Positions 25,747-34,893 of a stretch of DNA of 64,000 bases are shown here, in pieces; position 1 is the first letter of the stretch; the number at the start of each line of letters is the position of its first letter. The DNA is from JAGTVB01 sp049282355 (GTDB lineage: Bacteria; Pseudomonadota; Gammaproteobacteria; HK1): assembly GCA_049282355.1 (NCBI GenBank), contig JBAPTW010000033.1, forward strand, positions 62,001 to 126,000, read 5' to 3'. The translations under genes were made by a program, and so were the position numbers. Below the pieces are notes generated by a model. The model was not told the origin of the DNA, did not search any database, and was given only the letters and a program-made list of their open reading frames with translations.

Positions 25747-26358
25747 ATGCCGATGTTGGTCGTTGAAAGTTCCCCGACGGTAGTGCTTGCCTCGAGCTCT
25801 ATATACCGACGCCAATTGCTCAGCCGGCTTGGAATCCCCTTCGTCGTCGTTTCGCCGAACCTCGACGAGCGCTGCCTTGAGCCAGAGACCCCTTCCGAGT
25901 TTGTTCAGCGGTTGGCCGAGATGAAAGCCGGTGCAGTTCGTCATCACTACCCCAATGCACTCATTATCGGATGCGATCAGGTGGCTATTCTTGATGGGCA
26001 AGTTCTGCGCAAGCCCGGAGGCCGCGAAGCGAACATTGAGCAACTGTTGCGCGCCTCAGGCCGTCGAGTTCAAATTTTGACGAGTCTTTGCGTCCTCAAC
26101 ACGCGCACCGGCTGCACCCAAGTGGATACCGTTTTGGCGACAGTGCATTTTCGGTCCCTTTCGCTTCACCAAATCGAATGCTATGTCAGCCGAGAACAGC
26201 CCTTTGACTGTGCGGGCGGCTTCAAATCCGAAGGACTTGGCGTGGCGCTGCTCAGCCGCGTGGAGGTGGACGATTCGAGCACGATAATCGGTCTGCCACT
26301 GATACCGCTCGTCAGGATGCTCGAGAACGAACACTGGGACGTGTTGTCCACGTCTTAG
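25747..26358 (+). CDS. yceF: Maf/YceF-type nucleotide pyrophosphatase
   Basis: 203 residues. Maf proteins hydrolyse modified nucleoside triphosphates; YceF-type members act on m7GTP. LASSSIYRRQLLSRLGIPF, the catalytic region GCDQVAILDG, and CAGGFKSEGLG match YceF more than Maf-1. It is divergent from yceD and converges with sppA. Confidence 0.9.
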   Translation: MPMLVVESSPTVVLASSSIYRRQLLSRLGIPFVVVSPNLDERCLEPETPSEFVQRLAEMKAGAVRHHYPNALIIGCDQVAILDGQVLRKPGGREANIEQLLRASGRRVQILTSLCVLNTRTGCTQVDTVLATVHFRSLSLHQIECYVSREQPFDCAGGFKSEGLGVALLSRVEVDDSSTIIGLPLIPLVRMLENEHWDVLSTS

Positions 26359-26448
26359 GCTGCCTCGCCATCAGAATACCATCACCTTGCGTAAGTTACC
26401 CCACCGCCAAGGCATTTTGGCAGCAAGGTAGCGGTGGAAACAGGCTTT

Positions 26449-27435
26449 TCATCTAAGCTGCATTGACGATACGCTGGCGTAAGTGGGCAGCAGCTGCGCC
26501 ATGGCCACGCCGATACGCTTCGCGAACCGGTCCAAGTAGTCATGTTTGGGCGTGAAATCGACAAGCTTCTCGGCGCCGATAACCTCCCGCGCGACATAGT
26601 GTGCCCCCCCCACCGCATCCGCAAGACCGAGCTCCAAACTTTTCTCGCCGCTCCACACCAACCCACTGAAGAGTTCTTCTCCGCCCGTTAAGCGCGCTCC
26701 CCTTCCGTCTTTCACAACGTTGATAAATTGACTGTGCAGTTCCTTCAAGATGGCTTCCACATGCTGGGCCTCGTCTGTTTTCATCGGTGAAAACGGATCG
26801 AGAAACCCTTTATGCTCGCCGGCGGTGAGCAGTCGACGCTCAATGCCGAGTTTCTCCATAAATCCCACAAACCCAAAGGCATTCATGAGCACACCAATGG
26901 AACCAATGACACTCGACTTGTTAACGAAGATCTTGTCTGCTGCGGCGGCGACATAGTAACCCCCGGAGGCACACATATCGGTGACGACAGCATGCAGAGG
27001 TATGTCGGGATGGAGCGACCGCAACCGATTCACTTCTTCGTTGATATAGGCCGCTTGTACTGGGCTGCCACCGGGGCTATTGATGCGCACGATGACGCCC
27101 GCGGTACCCTCATCGGCAAATGCGGCACGCAACCCATCGATGATTCGATCCGCGCTGGCTTCACTGTCTTCAGAGATGACACCTTGAACATCAACCAACG
27201 CTGTGTGCGGTTTGGCTTTTCCCGAAAAAACAATGTCGTCCGGCAGATACAGAGCGAGTAATGCCGTCGCATAAGCAAGTATCAAGAAGCGAAAAAAGAT
27301 ACTCCAGCGACGAGCACGGCGTTGTTCCTTTAAGGCGGCAACAGCGAGCTTCGTAAGCACCTGCCTTTCCCATCCGTTCGCTGACAAATTCGATTCTTCT
27401 GAGGCTGACGTGGACGCACGATTACTTTGCTGCAT
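26449..27435 (-). CDS. sppA: Signal peptide peptidase SppA, short form
   Basis: Membrane-anchored serine protease that degrades cleaved signal peptides. About 328 residues from the ATG at 27435 (an ATG at 27474 would add 13). A single membrane segment (FFRFLILAYATALLALYL) is followed by an S49 domain with nucleophile serine in DMCASGGYYVAAAADKIF and lysine in LTAGEHKGFLDPFSPM. It is a single-domain form, not the doubled E. coli SppA. Between rluC and maf, as in Pseudomonas, but the HAD phosphatase usually next to rluC is absent. Confidence 0.92.
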   Translation of the reverse strand: MQQSNRASTSASEESNLSANGWERQVLTKLAVAALKEQRRARRWSIFFRFLILAYATALLALYLPDDIVFSGKAKPHTALVDVQGVISEDSEASADRIIDGLRAAFADEGTAGVIVRINSPGGSPVQAAYINEEVNRLRSLHPDIPLHAVVTDMCASGGYYVAAAADKIFVNKSSVIGSIGVLMNAFGFVGFMEKLGIERRLLTAGEHKGFLDPFSPMKTDEAQHVEAILKELHSQFINVVKDGRGARLTGGEELFSGLVWSGEKSLELGLADAVGGAHYVAREVIGAEKLVDFTPKHDYLDRFAKRIGVAMAQLLPTYASVSSMQLR

Positions 27436-27548
27436 CTGGGTTCCTAGGCTCCTACCGATAATTACCAATTCCATCGAGCCAGCGAGGGAGATCCAAGATC
27501 GAATCTAAGCAGGCGCGAGGACACCATGCAAGTAGACACTTTTGCCGG

Positions 27549-28535
27549 TCACGGTTGTGGTTGTCCACAGAGTGGGTGGGAGATCTCCAAGCGATCGAGT
27601 ACCGCTTGCAAGTCGTCCGGCATTGGCGCTACTACTGCCCGGTCTCTTGACGTCGCGCCCCCCGGCAATCTCACCGCCAGCGCATGCAGAAACAGTCGCC
27701 GCAAGCCGAGCTTGGCCATGGCCTGATTGAAGTCGCGGTCACCATACTTGGCATCTCCGGCTACCGGATAGCCGATTAAAGCTGCTTGGACACGTATTTG
27801 GTGGGTGCGTCCGGTAATCGGTGTCGCCTGCAGTAAGCTTGCTTGGGCGTCGATCGCCAACGGATGAAAGAGCGTCATCGACGCCTTGCCCGCAGCATCG
27901 CAATTTACAATTCGCTCTCCAGAGGGCAGTGTTCTTTTTCGCAAACCGCTTTCCACCTGCCGGCTACTGCCCCGCCAACGTCCCCGCACAAGCACCAGGT
28001 AGCGCTTGCCGAGCTTGCGCTCCCGGAGACTTTGATGGAGTTGTTTTAAGACACTGCGCTTCTTAGCCAATAATAGACAGCCGGAAGTATCCCGATCCAA
28101 TCGATGTACCAGCTCGAGGAAGTGTAGCTCAGGACGCATGGCGCGCATGGCCTCGATGATGCCGAGGCGCTCTCCGCTTCCGCCATGGACCGCCCACCCC
28201 GAGGGCTTATTTAAGACGAGCAGCTCTTCATCCTCGTACACGGTACTTAAGGAAAGCCGCGTCACCAGTTGCCTACTCGGCACCACAGCTTGGAGGCGCT
28301 CCTGAAGGTGCAGCGGCGGGATGCGAACGATATCGCCTATCCGCAACCGGTAAGCTGGGGCAATGCGTCCCTTATTGACCCGAACCTCACCTTGGCGCAG
28401 ACCGCGGTAGATCCGGGTACGCGGGACACCGCGCAGACGGGCGATTAGGAAGTTATCCACTCGCTGACCCTCATACTCGGCATCCACCACGACGTATTGC
28501 GGCGAGATACATCGAACAGGGGTACTGTTTTCCAT
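27549..28535 (-). CDS. rluC: 23S rRNA pseudouridine(955/2504/2580) synthase RluC
   Basis: 328 residues: an N-terminal S4 domain (QRVDNFLIARLRGVPRTRIY) and a pseudouridine synthase domain with the catalytic Asp in HRLDRDTSG, plus TGRTHQIRVQ. The gene is divergent from rne, the conserved gammaproteobacterial arrangement. Confidence 0.95.
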   Translation of the reverse strand: MENSTPVRCISPQYVVVDAEYEGQRVDNFLIARLRGVPRTRIYRGLRQGEVRVNKGRIAPAYRLRIGDIVRIPPLHLQERLQAVVPSRQLVTRLSLSTVYEDEELLVLNKPSGWAVHGGSGERLGIIEAMRAMRPELHFLELVHRLDRDTSGCLLLAKKRSVLKQLHQSLRERKLGKRYLVLVRGRWRGSSRQVESGLRKRTLPSGERIVNCDAAGKASMTLFHPLAIDAQASLLQATPITGRTHQIRVQAALIGYPVAGDAKYGDRDFNQAMAKLGLRRLFLHALAVRLPGGATSRDRAVVAPMPDDLQAVLDRLEISHPLCGQPQP

Positions 28536-29141
28536 GCTAGCAATGATAACAGTTTGCTGAAATGGCCCAACATTGCTATAGATAGACCAACGTTGTTATA
28601 GTTAGTGAGCTTAAGACAAGCGGAACCCATAGGCTTGTGCTCGTCATCCTGATACGAAGCAGCACAGCCCCCATGAAATTGATGTTAAATAGAGCTGGGT
28701 TCGAAGGTTTGAATGTCGCTTGCTGTTGAGTTCAACAGGCGCGACGCGCACCGGCAGGGTGCGAGCAAGACACACAGCATTGAGCCCGGGGAACAGGGTA
28801 ACGTTCCGCCGGCAACCGGGTCCGCCAAAGGTCCCGCGTAGGGAGACGAAGTGGTACGGATGAAACCATTGAGGCGCACCAGAGCGGCAGCAAGATCCTG
28901 TTGGCTCAAGTGCCCTGCCTTCAAGACACAGACATTACAACTGTGAGTGCTTGGCGCTAGAGGAGCATCCCATCGGCTAGGCATTGTGACCTTAGCATTG
29001 CACCCTATCCCCTCGCTAACCTGCCATCGCGCATTCCCATTGCGAGTTAGTGGGAAGTTTGACCTTGTTCCCAGCTTTACCATCAGCAGGTGTTCCGCTG
29101 CCGGTCGAGACCACTGTTACGCACCTGCACGGGATTTCAAC
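28536..29141. other. Divergent rluC-rne intergenic region and rne leader
   Basis: 606 bases with no convincing gene. It carries a candidate promoter at 28573-28602 within a 20-bp-period direct repeat. The remaining about 540 bases would be a long rne 5' leader. In enterobacteria the rne leader is long and structured and mediates RNase E autoregulation, and a similar role is likely here, though I cannot match the known hairpins. A 132-codon minus frame at 28685-29083 looks non-coding. Confidence 0.55.
28573..28602 (+). promoter_or_regulatory. rne: Candidate sigma-70 promoter of rne
   Basis: TTGCTA (28573-28578), 18-base spacer, TATAGT (28597-28602). It would give a leader of about 530 bases before the rne ATG. 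Predicted only from consensus. Confidence 0.4.
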
Positions 29142-31691
29142 ATGAAGAGAATGCTGATCAACGCGACTCAGCCAGAAGAGCTGCGCGTTGCGATGGTGGA
29201 TGGGCAGTATCTATACGACCTCGATATCGAGGTGCCCTCTCGCGGCCAACGAAAAGGCAATATTTATAAAGGAAAAATTACTCGGATTGAGCCCAGTCTT
29301 GAGGCCGCCTTTGTGGATTATGGGGCGGAGCGTCACGGCTTTCTCCCTTTCAAAGAAATTTCCAGAGAGTACTTTGCTAATAAAGCAACGGATAGTCTGA
29401 CCCGAGTCAATATAAAAGATGTACTCGAGGAGTCCCAGGAGCTCATAATTCAAGTCGATAAGGAGGAGCGTGGCAACAAGGGAGCAGCCCTTACCACGTT
29501 TATTAGCCTCGCCGGCCGCTATATGGTGCTCATGCCCAACAATCCGCGGGCGGGCGGGATCTCGCGGCGCGTAGAGGGTGAAGAGCGGCACGAGCTACGA
29601 GAGATCTTGAGCAGCCTAAACGTTCCTTCCGGCATGGGGCTTATCGTGCGCACCGCTGGCGTCGGCAAGTCCGGTGAAGAACTCCAATGGGATCTCGATT
29701 ATCTGTTACACGTCTGGCAGGCGATCGAGACAGCTGCGGAAACACAGACGGCACCCTTCCTCATCTTTCAAGAAAGTAATTTAATCATTCGCGCTATCCG
29801 CGACTATTTCCGTCAAGATATTGGCGAGATCGTCATTGATAACCCGGAGATCCATGAGCAAGCCTGCCACTTTATGCGCCAGGTAATGCCTCACAGCCTT
29901 AATAAGGTCAAGTGCTACGAAGACACCGTTCCGCTGTTCAGTCGTTATCAGATCGAAAGCCAGATCGAGTCGGCATTCGAGCATTCCGTGCGCTTGCCTT
30001 CGGGGGGCTCTATCGTTGTTGATCGTACCGAGGCGCTTGTCTCCATCGATATTAACTCCGCCCAGGCGACCAAGGGTGTGGACATTGAGGAGACGGCGCT
30101 TACCACCAATCTTGAGGCGGTCGCCGAAATCGCGCGGCAGCTGCGGCTGCGCGACATCGGCGGACTCATGGTTATCGATTTCATCGATATGGCAGTACCG
30201 CGCAACCAGCGGGAGGTGGAAAAACGCCTTTGGGAGTCCCTAAAGATGGACCGAGCGCGGGTGCAAGTAGGCCGCATTTCCCGCTTTGGTCTGCTGGAAA
30301 TGTCCCGACAGCGGGTGCGCACATCCCTTGGAGAGCTCAGCTTAGAGACTTGTCCCCGTTGTGGTGGACAGGGTAGCGTGCGCAGCATTGAATCCCTGGC
30401 GCTATCCATTCTGCGCGTGGTTGAAGAAGATGCAGTAAAAGAGAACACGGGAAGAATTGTGGTGCGGCTGCCAATCGATGTAGGTACTTATCTTCTCAAT
30501 GAGAAGCGCGAGTCGATACACGCTATTGAAAAAGGCCAGCAGATACAGATCGTGTTCGTGCCCGATGCCAGCATGGAAACACCTCATTACAGTATTCTGA
30601 GGATTCGACAAGCTGACCTTGGAAATGAAGCGAATCGGCCGCCAAGCTATGAGCTGGCCGTCAAGTCCCAACCGCTTCCTCAGTTCGTTACGGTTGACGA
30701 ACAACTCAAGCATCCAGAGCCAGCCGTGAAAAGCATTGTACCCCCGACCCCAGTACCCGAAAGCAGTCGGAAAAGCGAGGGGGGCTTCATTCGCAAACTT
30801 TGGGCCTCTGTATTTGGCGGTCAAGAAGAATCTGAGCAGCGAGAAAAACAACCTGCCAGCGAACCTTCCCCAACCACACAACATACTCAGTCTCGGCGAT
30901 TTGAGAGTGAACGTCGCCGCGGACCCTCCCGTCGAAGTGGACAAGTAAGCCAGAGGCGTCGTAGCGGAAGAATGAGCCCCGGCAATTCCTCACCGCGTCC
31001 TGACAGTATCGACAGCAAGCCCGATCAAGCATCTCCAATGACTGCGACCCCAGATAATGAAGTCGAAGTACAGCAGCCGAATCAAGATTCCGTCGCGCAG
31101 GAGAATGTCAAGACACAAAGTGCGATGACGAGACCCACTCCCGGAGGATCTCGATCCCGTCCCCGAAGAGGGCGACGAGGGAGTGGAAATCGAAACCGTT
31201 CGCGAGAAACCGGTGAAAATACGCAAGGTTCAGGCGAGTCATCCCAGCGAACTGAGGGTATGGCGGCCCAGCCTGAGCGTCACCCCGAGTCCGAAGACTC
31301 AGAACGCAGCGCTCGCGGCCTTGCCGAAAGGAAGGCCGAGCCCCTACGGCATGACAGTGTTTCAAACTCTAGCGGTGAGTTTACTGAGGATCGTCGGACG
31401 AACGCGGCATCCATTCGGTCGACGCCATCAGAGCAGGAAGCGCCAACACCAATCCCGCAGTCAACTCCCGTGGGCACGCCGGCAACACAGACATCCGGTA
31501 ACGAAATCGCCACCAAATCGCGACAATCACCGGTGCAGGATGTACCGGCGAGTGGCACAAGCATAAAACCCCCTATCTCGTCCACCGAGACCGGCCATCA
31601 GGACGCCGCCAAAAAAGAAATCACTCCGCCGAGCCCGCCGCAAACACGAAACGGGAACGAACGCGATCGCGAAAGGGCTGAGGAAGGGTAA
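29142..31691 (+). CDS. rne: Ribonuclease E
   Basis: Endoribonuclease of the RNA degradosome, 849 residues. MKRMLINATQPEELRVAMVDG at 29142 is the canonical start. The S1 domain, the catalytic aspartates in VSIDINSAQATKGVDIE and GLMVIDFIDM, and the zinc-link CPRCGGQG (Cys404, Cys407) are intact. An amphipathic segment GGFIRKLWASVFGG near residue 548 corresponds to the membrane-binding helix of E. coli RNase E. The C-terminal 300 residues are disordered, with Arg-rich (SRSRPRRGRRGSGNRNRSRE) and Ser/Thr/Pro-rich parts expected to bind RNA and partners. Confidence 0.97.
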   Translation: MKRMLINATQPEELRVAMVDGQYLYDLDIEVPSRGQRKGNIYKGKITRIEPSLEAAFVDYGAERHGFLPFKEISREYFANKATDSLTRVNIKDVLEESQELIIQVDKEERGNKGAALTTFISLAGRYMVLMPNNPRAGGISRRVEGEERHELREILSSLNVPSGMGLIVRTAGVGKSGEELQWDLDYLLHVWQAIETAAETQTAPFLIFQESNLIIRAIRDYFRQDIGEIVIDNPEIHEQACHFMRQVMPHSLNKVKCYEDTVPLFSRYQIESQIESAFEHSVRLPSGGSIVVDRTEALVSIDINSAQATKGVDIEETALTTNLEAVAEIARQLRLRDIGGLMVIDFIDMAVPRNQREVEKRLWESLKMDRARVQVGRISRFGLLEMSRQRVRTSLGELSLETCPRCGGQGSVRSIESLALSILRVVEEDAVKENTGRIVVRLPIDVGTYLLNEKRESIHAIEKGQQIQIVFVPDASMETPHYSILRIRQADLGNEANRPPSYELAVKSQPLPQFVTVDEQLKHPEPAVKSIVPPTPVPESSRKSEGGFIRKLWASVFGGQEESEQREKQPASEPSPTTQHTQSRRFESERRRGPSRRSGQVSQRRRSGRMSPGNSSPRPDSIDSKPDQASPMTATPDNEVEVQQPNQDSVAQENVKTQSAMTRPTPGGSRSRPRRGRRGSGNRNRSRETGENTQGSGESSQRTEGMAAQPERHPESEDSERSARGLAERKAEPLRHDSVSNSSGEFTEDRRTNAASIRSTPSEQEAPTPIPQSTPVGTPATQTSGNEIATKSRQSPVQDVPASGTSIKPPISSTETGHQDAAKKEITPPSPPQTRNGNERDRERAEEG

Positions 31692-31751
31692 CTTATTAGA
31701 GCCGTCCCTGGGAACCACCAAACGAATCGACGATACCATGAGGTTCCACGG

Positions 31752-32135
31752 TCAAGGCTGCAGCAGCAAGATCACAAAGGCAATGGCGAAGGGGTCCTCG
31801 TCGCTTAAGCTGAGATGGCTCGCACCAATACGACGTTCTAAGAGCATCTCTTGGGCGCGACCGTCACACACGATGTAGGGCTTTCCCAGAGAGTCGTTCA
31901 GGATCGCAATCTCGCGCCAGCTAAGCCCGCCGCGAAAGCCGGTGCCGAGCGCTTTTACCCACGCCTCTTTCGCGGCAAAGTGCTTGGCAAGAAAATCCGC
32001 CCTGCGCGGCGTTTGCCTCCATGCTTGCAACTCTGCATTTGAAAGAATCCGCCGCGCGAATCGCTCACCGAAGCGTGACAACGCCGTTGCGATCCTGGGC
32101 ACGCGCACAAGATCCACGCCGATACCATAAATCAT
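31752..32135 (-). CDS. acpS: Holo-ACP synthase
   Basis: Transfers phosphopantetheine to acyl carrier protein. 127 residues: IYGIGVDLVRVPRI binds metal, FLAKHFAAKEAWVKALGTG is the second signature. It follows recO by only 19 bases. In most gammaproteobacteria pdxJ stands between recO and acpS; here it is missing. Confidence 0.95.
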   Translation of the reverse strand: MIYGIGVDLVRVPRIATALSRFGERFARRILSNAELQAWRQTPRRADFLAKHFAAKEAWVKALGTGFRGGLSWREIAILNDSLGKPYIVCDGRAQEMLLERRIGASHLSLSDEDPFAIAFVILLLQP

Positions 32136-32154
32136 TGTTTCGGTAGCTCCGTGC

Positions 32155-32907
32155 TTACCTCTTTTGCGCAGGCGTAGAGTGCAGATCGACCGGTTTGCGA
32201 AACAGGGCGCGGCTCGTCAAGGGCTTCTCTCCTAGCTGCTGTTTTAAAGCGAGTCGCAATAGACGCTTCGCTTCCAGCAACTCGGTGGATTCACTGACGT
32301 GACCTTGCGCGAGAGCAAGCAGTGTCCGTCCACCTATCTGTACTTCCGATGGACCAAAGGCTGGCTCAAGTACCGGTCCGCAATCGAGCCGATAGTAATA
32401 GACCGCATTTGGGTCAATGCGCTGCCCTCTCTGCACGTCCCTATCAAGGGTAAGGCCATAACCCAAAGCGTCTAACAGACGCTTCTCGAAAACTCGAAGT
32501 ATGGGCTCTTCTCGAGGTTGCTCGGCCAGATCACGAACGGCCGTTAGGTAACTCTCAAATAATTGCGGCTGAGGATCCTCGCGCTGCAGCAATCGAAGCA
32601 ACAGCTCATTAAGATAGAACCCGCTCAACACCGCCCGTCCCCGCAGCAATGGGAAGGGCATTTCAGCCTCCACACCAGTGACCAGCCCTAGTTCTCGTCG
32701 CTTCAGCCAGGACAGCAGTAGCAGGCGGAACGGCTGCAGTAGGCCTCGTTCACGGGACTTGCCCCGGCGTGCGCCCTTGGCAAGCAATCCGACACGTCCA
32801 AAGTCGGCACTAAAGGCTTCGAGCAACAGACTGGTCTCACCATAAGGACGAGTATGCAAGATAAACGCACGGTGGGGATGTACTGAGCGCACTTGTATGC
32901 TTACCAA
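32155..32907 (-). CDS. recO: DNA repair protein RecO
   Basis: RecF-pathway mediator, 250 residues. N-terminal OB fold (HRAFILHTRPYGETSLLLEAFSADFG) and helical C-domain with FYLNELLLRLLQREDP. The 5' end overlaps era by 7 bases, as in the rnc-era-recO order of gammaproteobacteria. Confidence 0.94.
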   Translation of the reverse strand: MVSIQVRSVHPHRAFILHTRPYGETSLLLEAFSADFGRVGLLAKGARRGKSRERGLLQPFRLLLLSWLKRRELGLVTGVEAEMPFPLLRGRAVLSGFYLNELLLRLLQREDPQPQLFESYLTAVRDLAEQPREEPILRVFEKRLLDALGYGLTLDRDVQRGQRIDPNAVYYYRLDCGPVLEPAFGPSEVQIGGRTLLALAQGHVSESTELLEAKRLLRLALKQQLGEKPLTSRALFRKPVDLHSTPAQKR

Positions 32908-33809
32908 GTCTCACCGTAGCCCATCCTGGGCAGGGCCTGTTCATCATCCGACCAGTCTTCTTTCACTTTGACCCACAATCGCAGAAAAACTTGCCGATCG
33001 AACAGGCGCTCCAGATCTTTTCTAGCGGCTGATCCAGCATCCTTGAGCACTTGTCCTCGTTCGCCGATGACAATAGCCTTTTGTGACGTCTTTTCGACCC
33101 AAACAATGGCATCCACATGCAGCAATTGGCCCTGTTCTATGCTCTGCTCGATCTGGACATTCAGTCGATAAGGCAGCTCTTGTCCAAGGCGGCGAATAAG
33201 CTTTTCCCGAATGAACTCGGCAGCTAGGAATTGATCGCTACGGTCTGTGATCTGATCTTCTGGAAAGATCGCATCCTGTTCTGGGAGATACCGAACCACA
33301 ACCTCTTCAAGACGCTGTGCATTCTCCCCGCGTCGCGCCGCCAAGGGAATGATTTCTCTGGCGATCGAATATTTCGAAATTACATCGAGAAAAGGCAACA
33401 GCTTTTTTCTCGGTATGACGCGATCGATTTTATTCACGCCCACCAATACTGTTGTGGGTCGAACCGACAAGCGTTCCAAGATTTGGGCATCCATATCGGT
33501 CCAGCGCATCGCCTCCACCAGCCAGATGACTACGTCCACCCCTAACAAGGCGTTGCTTGCCACCCGGTTCATGTAACGATTCAGGGCCCGGTTGTCGTGT
33601 TGATGAAGGCCGGGGGTATCGACATAAATGACCTGATAGCTCGAGGTCGTCTTAATGCCCAATAGGCGTTGGCGGGTAGTCTGGGGTTTACGTGAGGTAA
33701 CGCTAATTTTCTGCCTCAGCAAGCGATTCAGTAGCGTTGATTTGCCAACGTTGGTCCGCCCAACGATCGCCGCGTAGCCGCAGCGAAATCTCGATTTATC
33801 CATGTTCAA
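32901..33809 (-). CDS. era: GTPase Era
   Basis: Essential GTPase for 16S rRNA 3'-end maturation and 30S assembly. 302 residues: G1 GRTNVGKSTLLNRLL, G3 DTPGLH, G4 NKID, and a C-terminal KH domain (VIGERGQVLKDAGSAARKDLE). The start overlaps rnc by 14 bases. Confidence 0.97.
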   Translation of the reverse strand: MNMDKSRFRCGYAAIVGRTNVGKSTLLNRLLRQKISVTSRKPQTTRQRLLGIKTTSSYQVIYVDTPGLHQHDNRALNRYMNRVASNALLGVDVVIWLVEAMRWTDMDAQILERLSVRPTTVLVGVNKIDRVIPRKKLLPFLDVISKYSIAREIIPLAARRGENAQRLEEVVVRYLPEQDAIFPEDQITDRSDQFLAAEFIREKLIRRLGQELPYRLNVQIEQSIEQGQLLHVDAIVWVEKTSQKAIVIGERGQVLKDAGSAARKDLERLFDRQVFLRLWVKVKEDWSDDEQALPRMGYGETW

Positions 33810-34470
33810 TCAACGCAAGAGCCTTGCGGGCAGCCTCTTGCTCCGCCCGTCGCCGGCTGCTTCCAAACCCTTCCACCGCCTCTACTACGCCACTCACTTG
33901 GCAGGCAACCGTAAAGCGTTGCTCATGTGCCGCACCCTCGACATGCACCACGGCATAGGTCGGCAACGGCAGATTTTGGGATTGAACCGCCTCCTGTAAG
34001 CGCGTCTTAGGATCTTTGACGCTTTTTTCTCCGGGGGCAGGGAAAAAATGCGGCGCGAACAATTGCAATACCATGGCTCGGCACGCCTCCAAACCACCGT
34101 CAAGATAGACTGCACCGATCACGGCTTCGAAGGCATCGGCAAGAATGGAATCCCGTTCTGCACCCCGGGTCTTGATCTCCCCACTGCCCAACTTGAGATA
34201 CCGTCCCAGAGCCAACTCTCGAGCCAGGGTCGCTAAAGTTTGACGCCGCACAAGGCTGGCGCGCCAACGGGTGAGCTCACCTTCGCGCGCCTCGGGCATG
34301 TGCTGGTACAAAGCTTCAGCGATTAAGAAATTCAGTACCGCATCGCCGAGGAACTCGAGACGCTCATTATGCTTTCGGGAAGCACTTCGGTGCGTCAGCG
34401 CCCGCTCCAGCAATCGATCATCGCTGAACCGATAGCCTATCCGATCATTTACCGCGGGCGAGGGTTGCAT
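33796..34470 (-). CDS. rnc: Ribonuclease III
   Basis: Double-strand RNA endonuclease, 224 residues. Catalytic signature NERLEFLGDAVLNFLIAE near residue 36, a second acidic site in DAFEAVIGAVYLDGG, and a C-terminal double-stranded RNA-binding domain from about residue 152. Part of the lepA-lepB-rnc-era-recO operon. Confidence 0.97.
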   Translation of the reverse strand: MQPSPAVNDRIGYRFSDDRLLERALTHRSASRKHNERLEFLGDAVLNFLIAEALYQHMPEAREGELTRWRASLVRRQTLATLARELALGRYLKLGSGEIKTRGAERDSILADAFEAVIGAVYLDGGLEACRAMVLQLFAPHFFPAPGEKSVKDPKTRLQEAVQSQNLPLPTYAVVHVEGAAHEQRFTVACQVSGVVEAVEGFGSSRRRAEQEAARKALALIEHG

Positions 34471-34475
34471 GAAAA

Positions 34476-34853
34476 CTAATTCTGGGTCTGCTTGCGAAAA
34501 TCAGCCACGAGACGGAGATTTCCGAACAAGGGTGCTTCCGCGCGGTAGGTCACCATGATGGCGACTTTGCCGCGCTTTTTCTCAATTTTAACGTGATTTT
34601 TATAGTTTCGACTATCGATGCGCTGCACGTCGTCAATGTCAAACCGACGCAGTAACGCCTCGACAATCTCGCGATTCGACTTCTCTTCCAGCGCTGGATC
34701 TTCAACGACGCTCTGCATTGCCGTGTCTATCTTGAAGCTCTCCATGTAGATAGGAAAGAGTCGCAGCGTGAGCAACGCCCCGCCCCCGAGGACAATTAAC
34801 CATAGGATCAATCCAATCGCAGTGATTCCCTGTTGCCGTTGATGTCGCTTCAT
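34476..34853 (-). CDS. DUF4845 single-pass membrane protein
   Basis: 125 residues. Begins KRHQRQQGITAIGLILWLIV, a short basic N-terminus followed by one membrane segment, so the soluble part probably faces the periplasm. The lepB-DUF4845-rnc arrangement is common in gammaproteobacteria; function is unknown. Confidence 0.85.
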   Translation of the reverse strand: MKRHQRQQGITAIGLILWLIVLGGGALLTLRLFPIYMESFKIDTAMQSVVEDPALEEKSNREIVEALLRRFDIDDVQRIDSRNYKNHVKIEKKRGKVAIMVTYRAEAPLFGNLRLVADFRKQTQN

Positions 34854-34893
34854 GGCTTAATCTCCCTTTGCCTTGGCAACTTGCTGATGGCAG

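Noticed and set aside
26400..26440. Hairpin ccaccgc/gcggtgg between maf and sppA
   Set aside because: Stem of 7 bp with a 23-base loop and no T-tract; too weak to call a terminator.
28685..29083. 132-codon minus frame in the rne leader
   Set aside because: Composition is unlike a protein (many Cys, Ser and Pro) and it lies in the expected rne leader.
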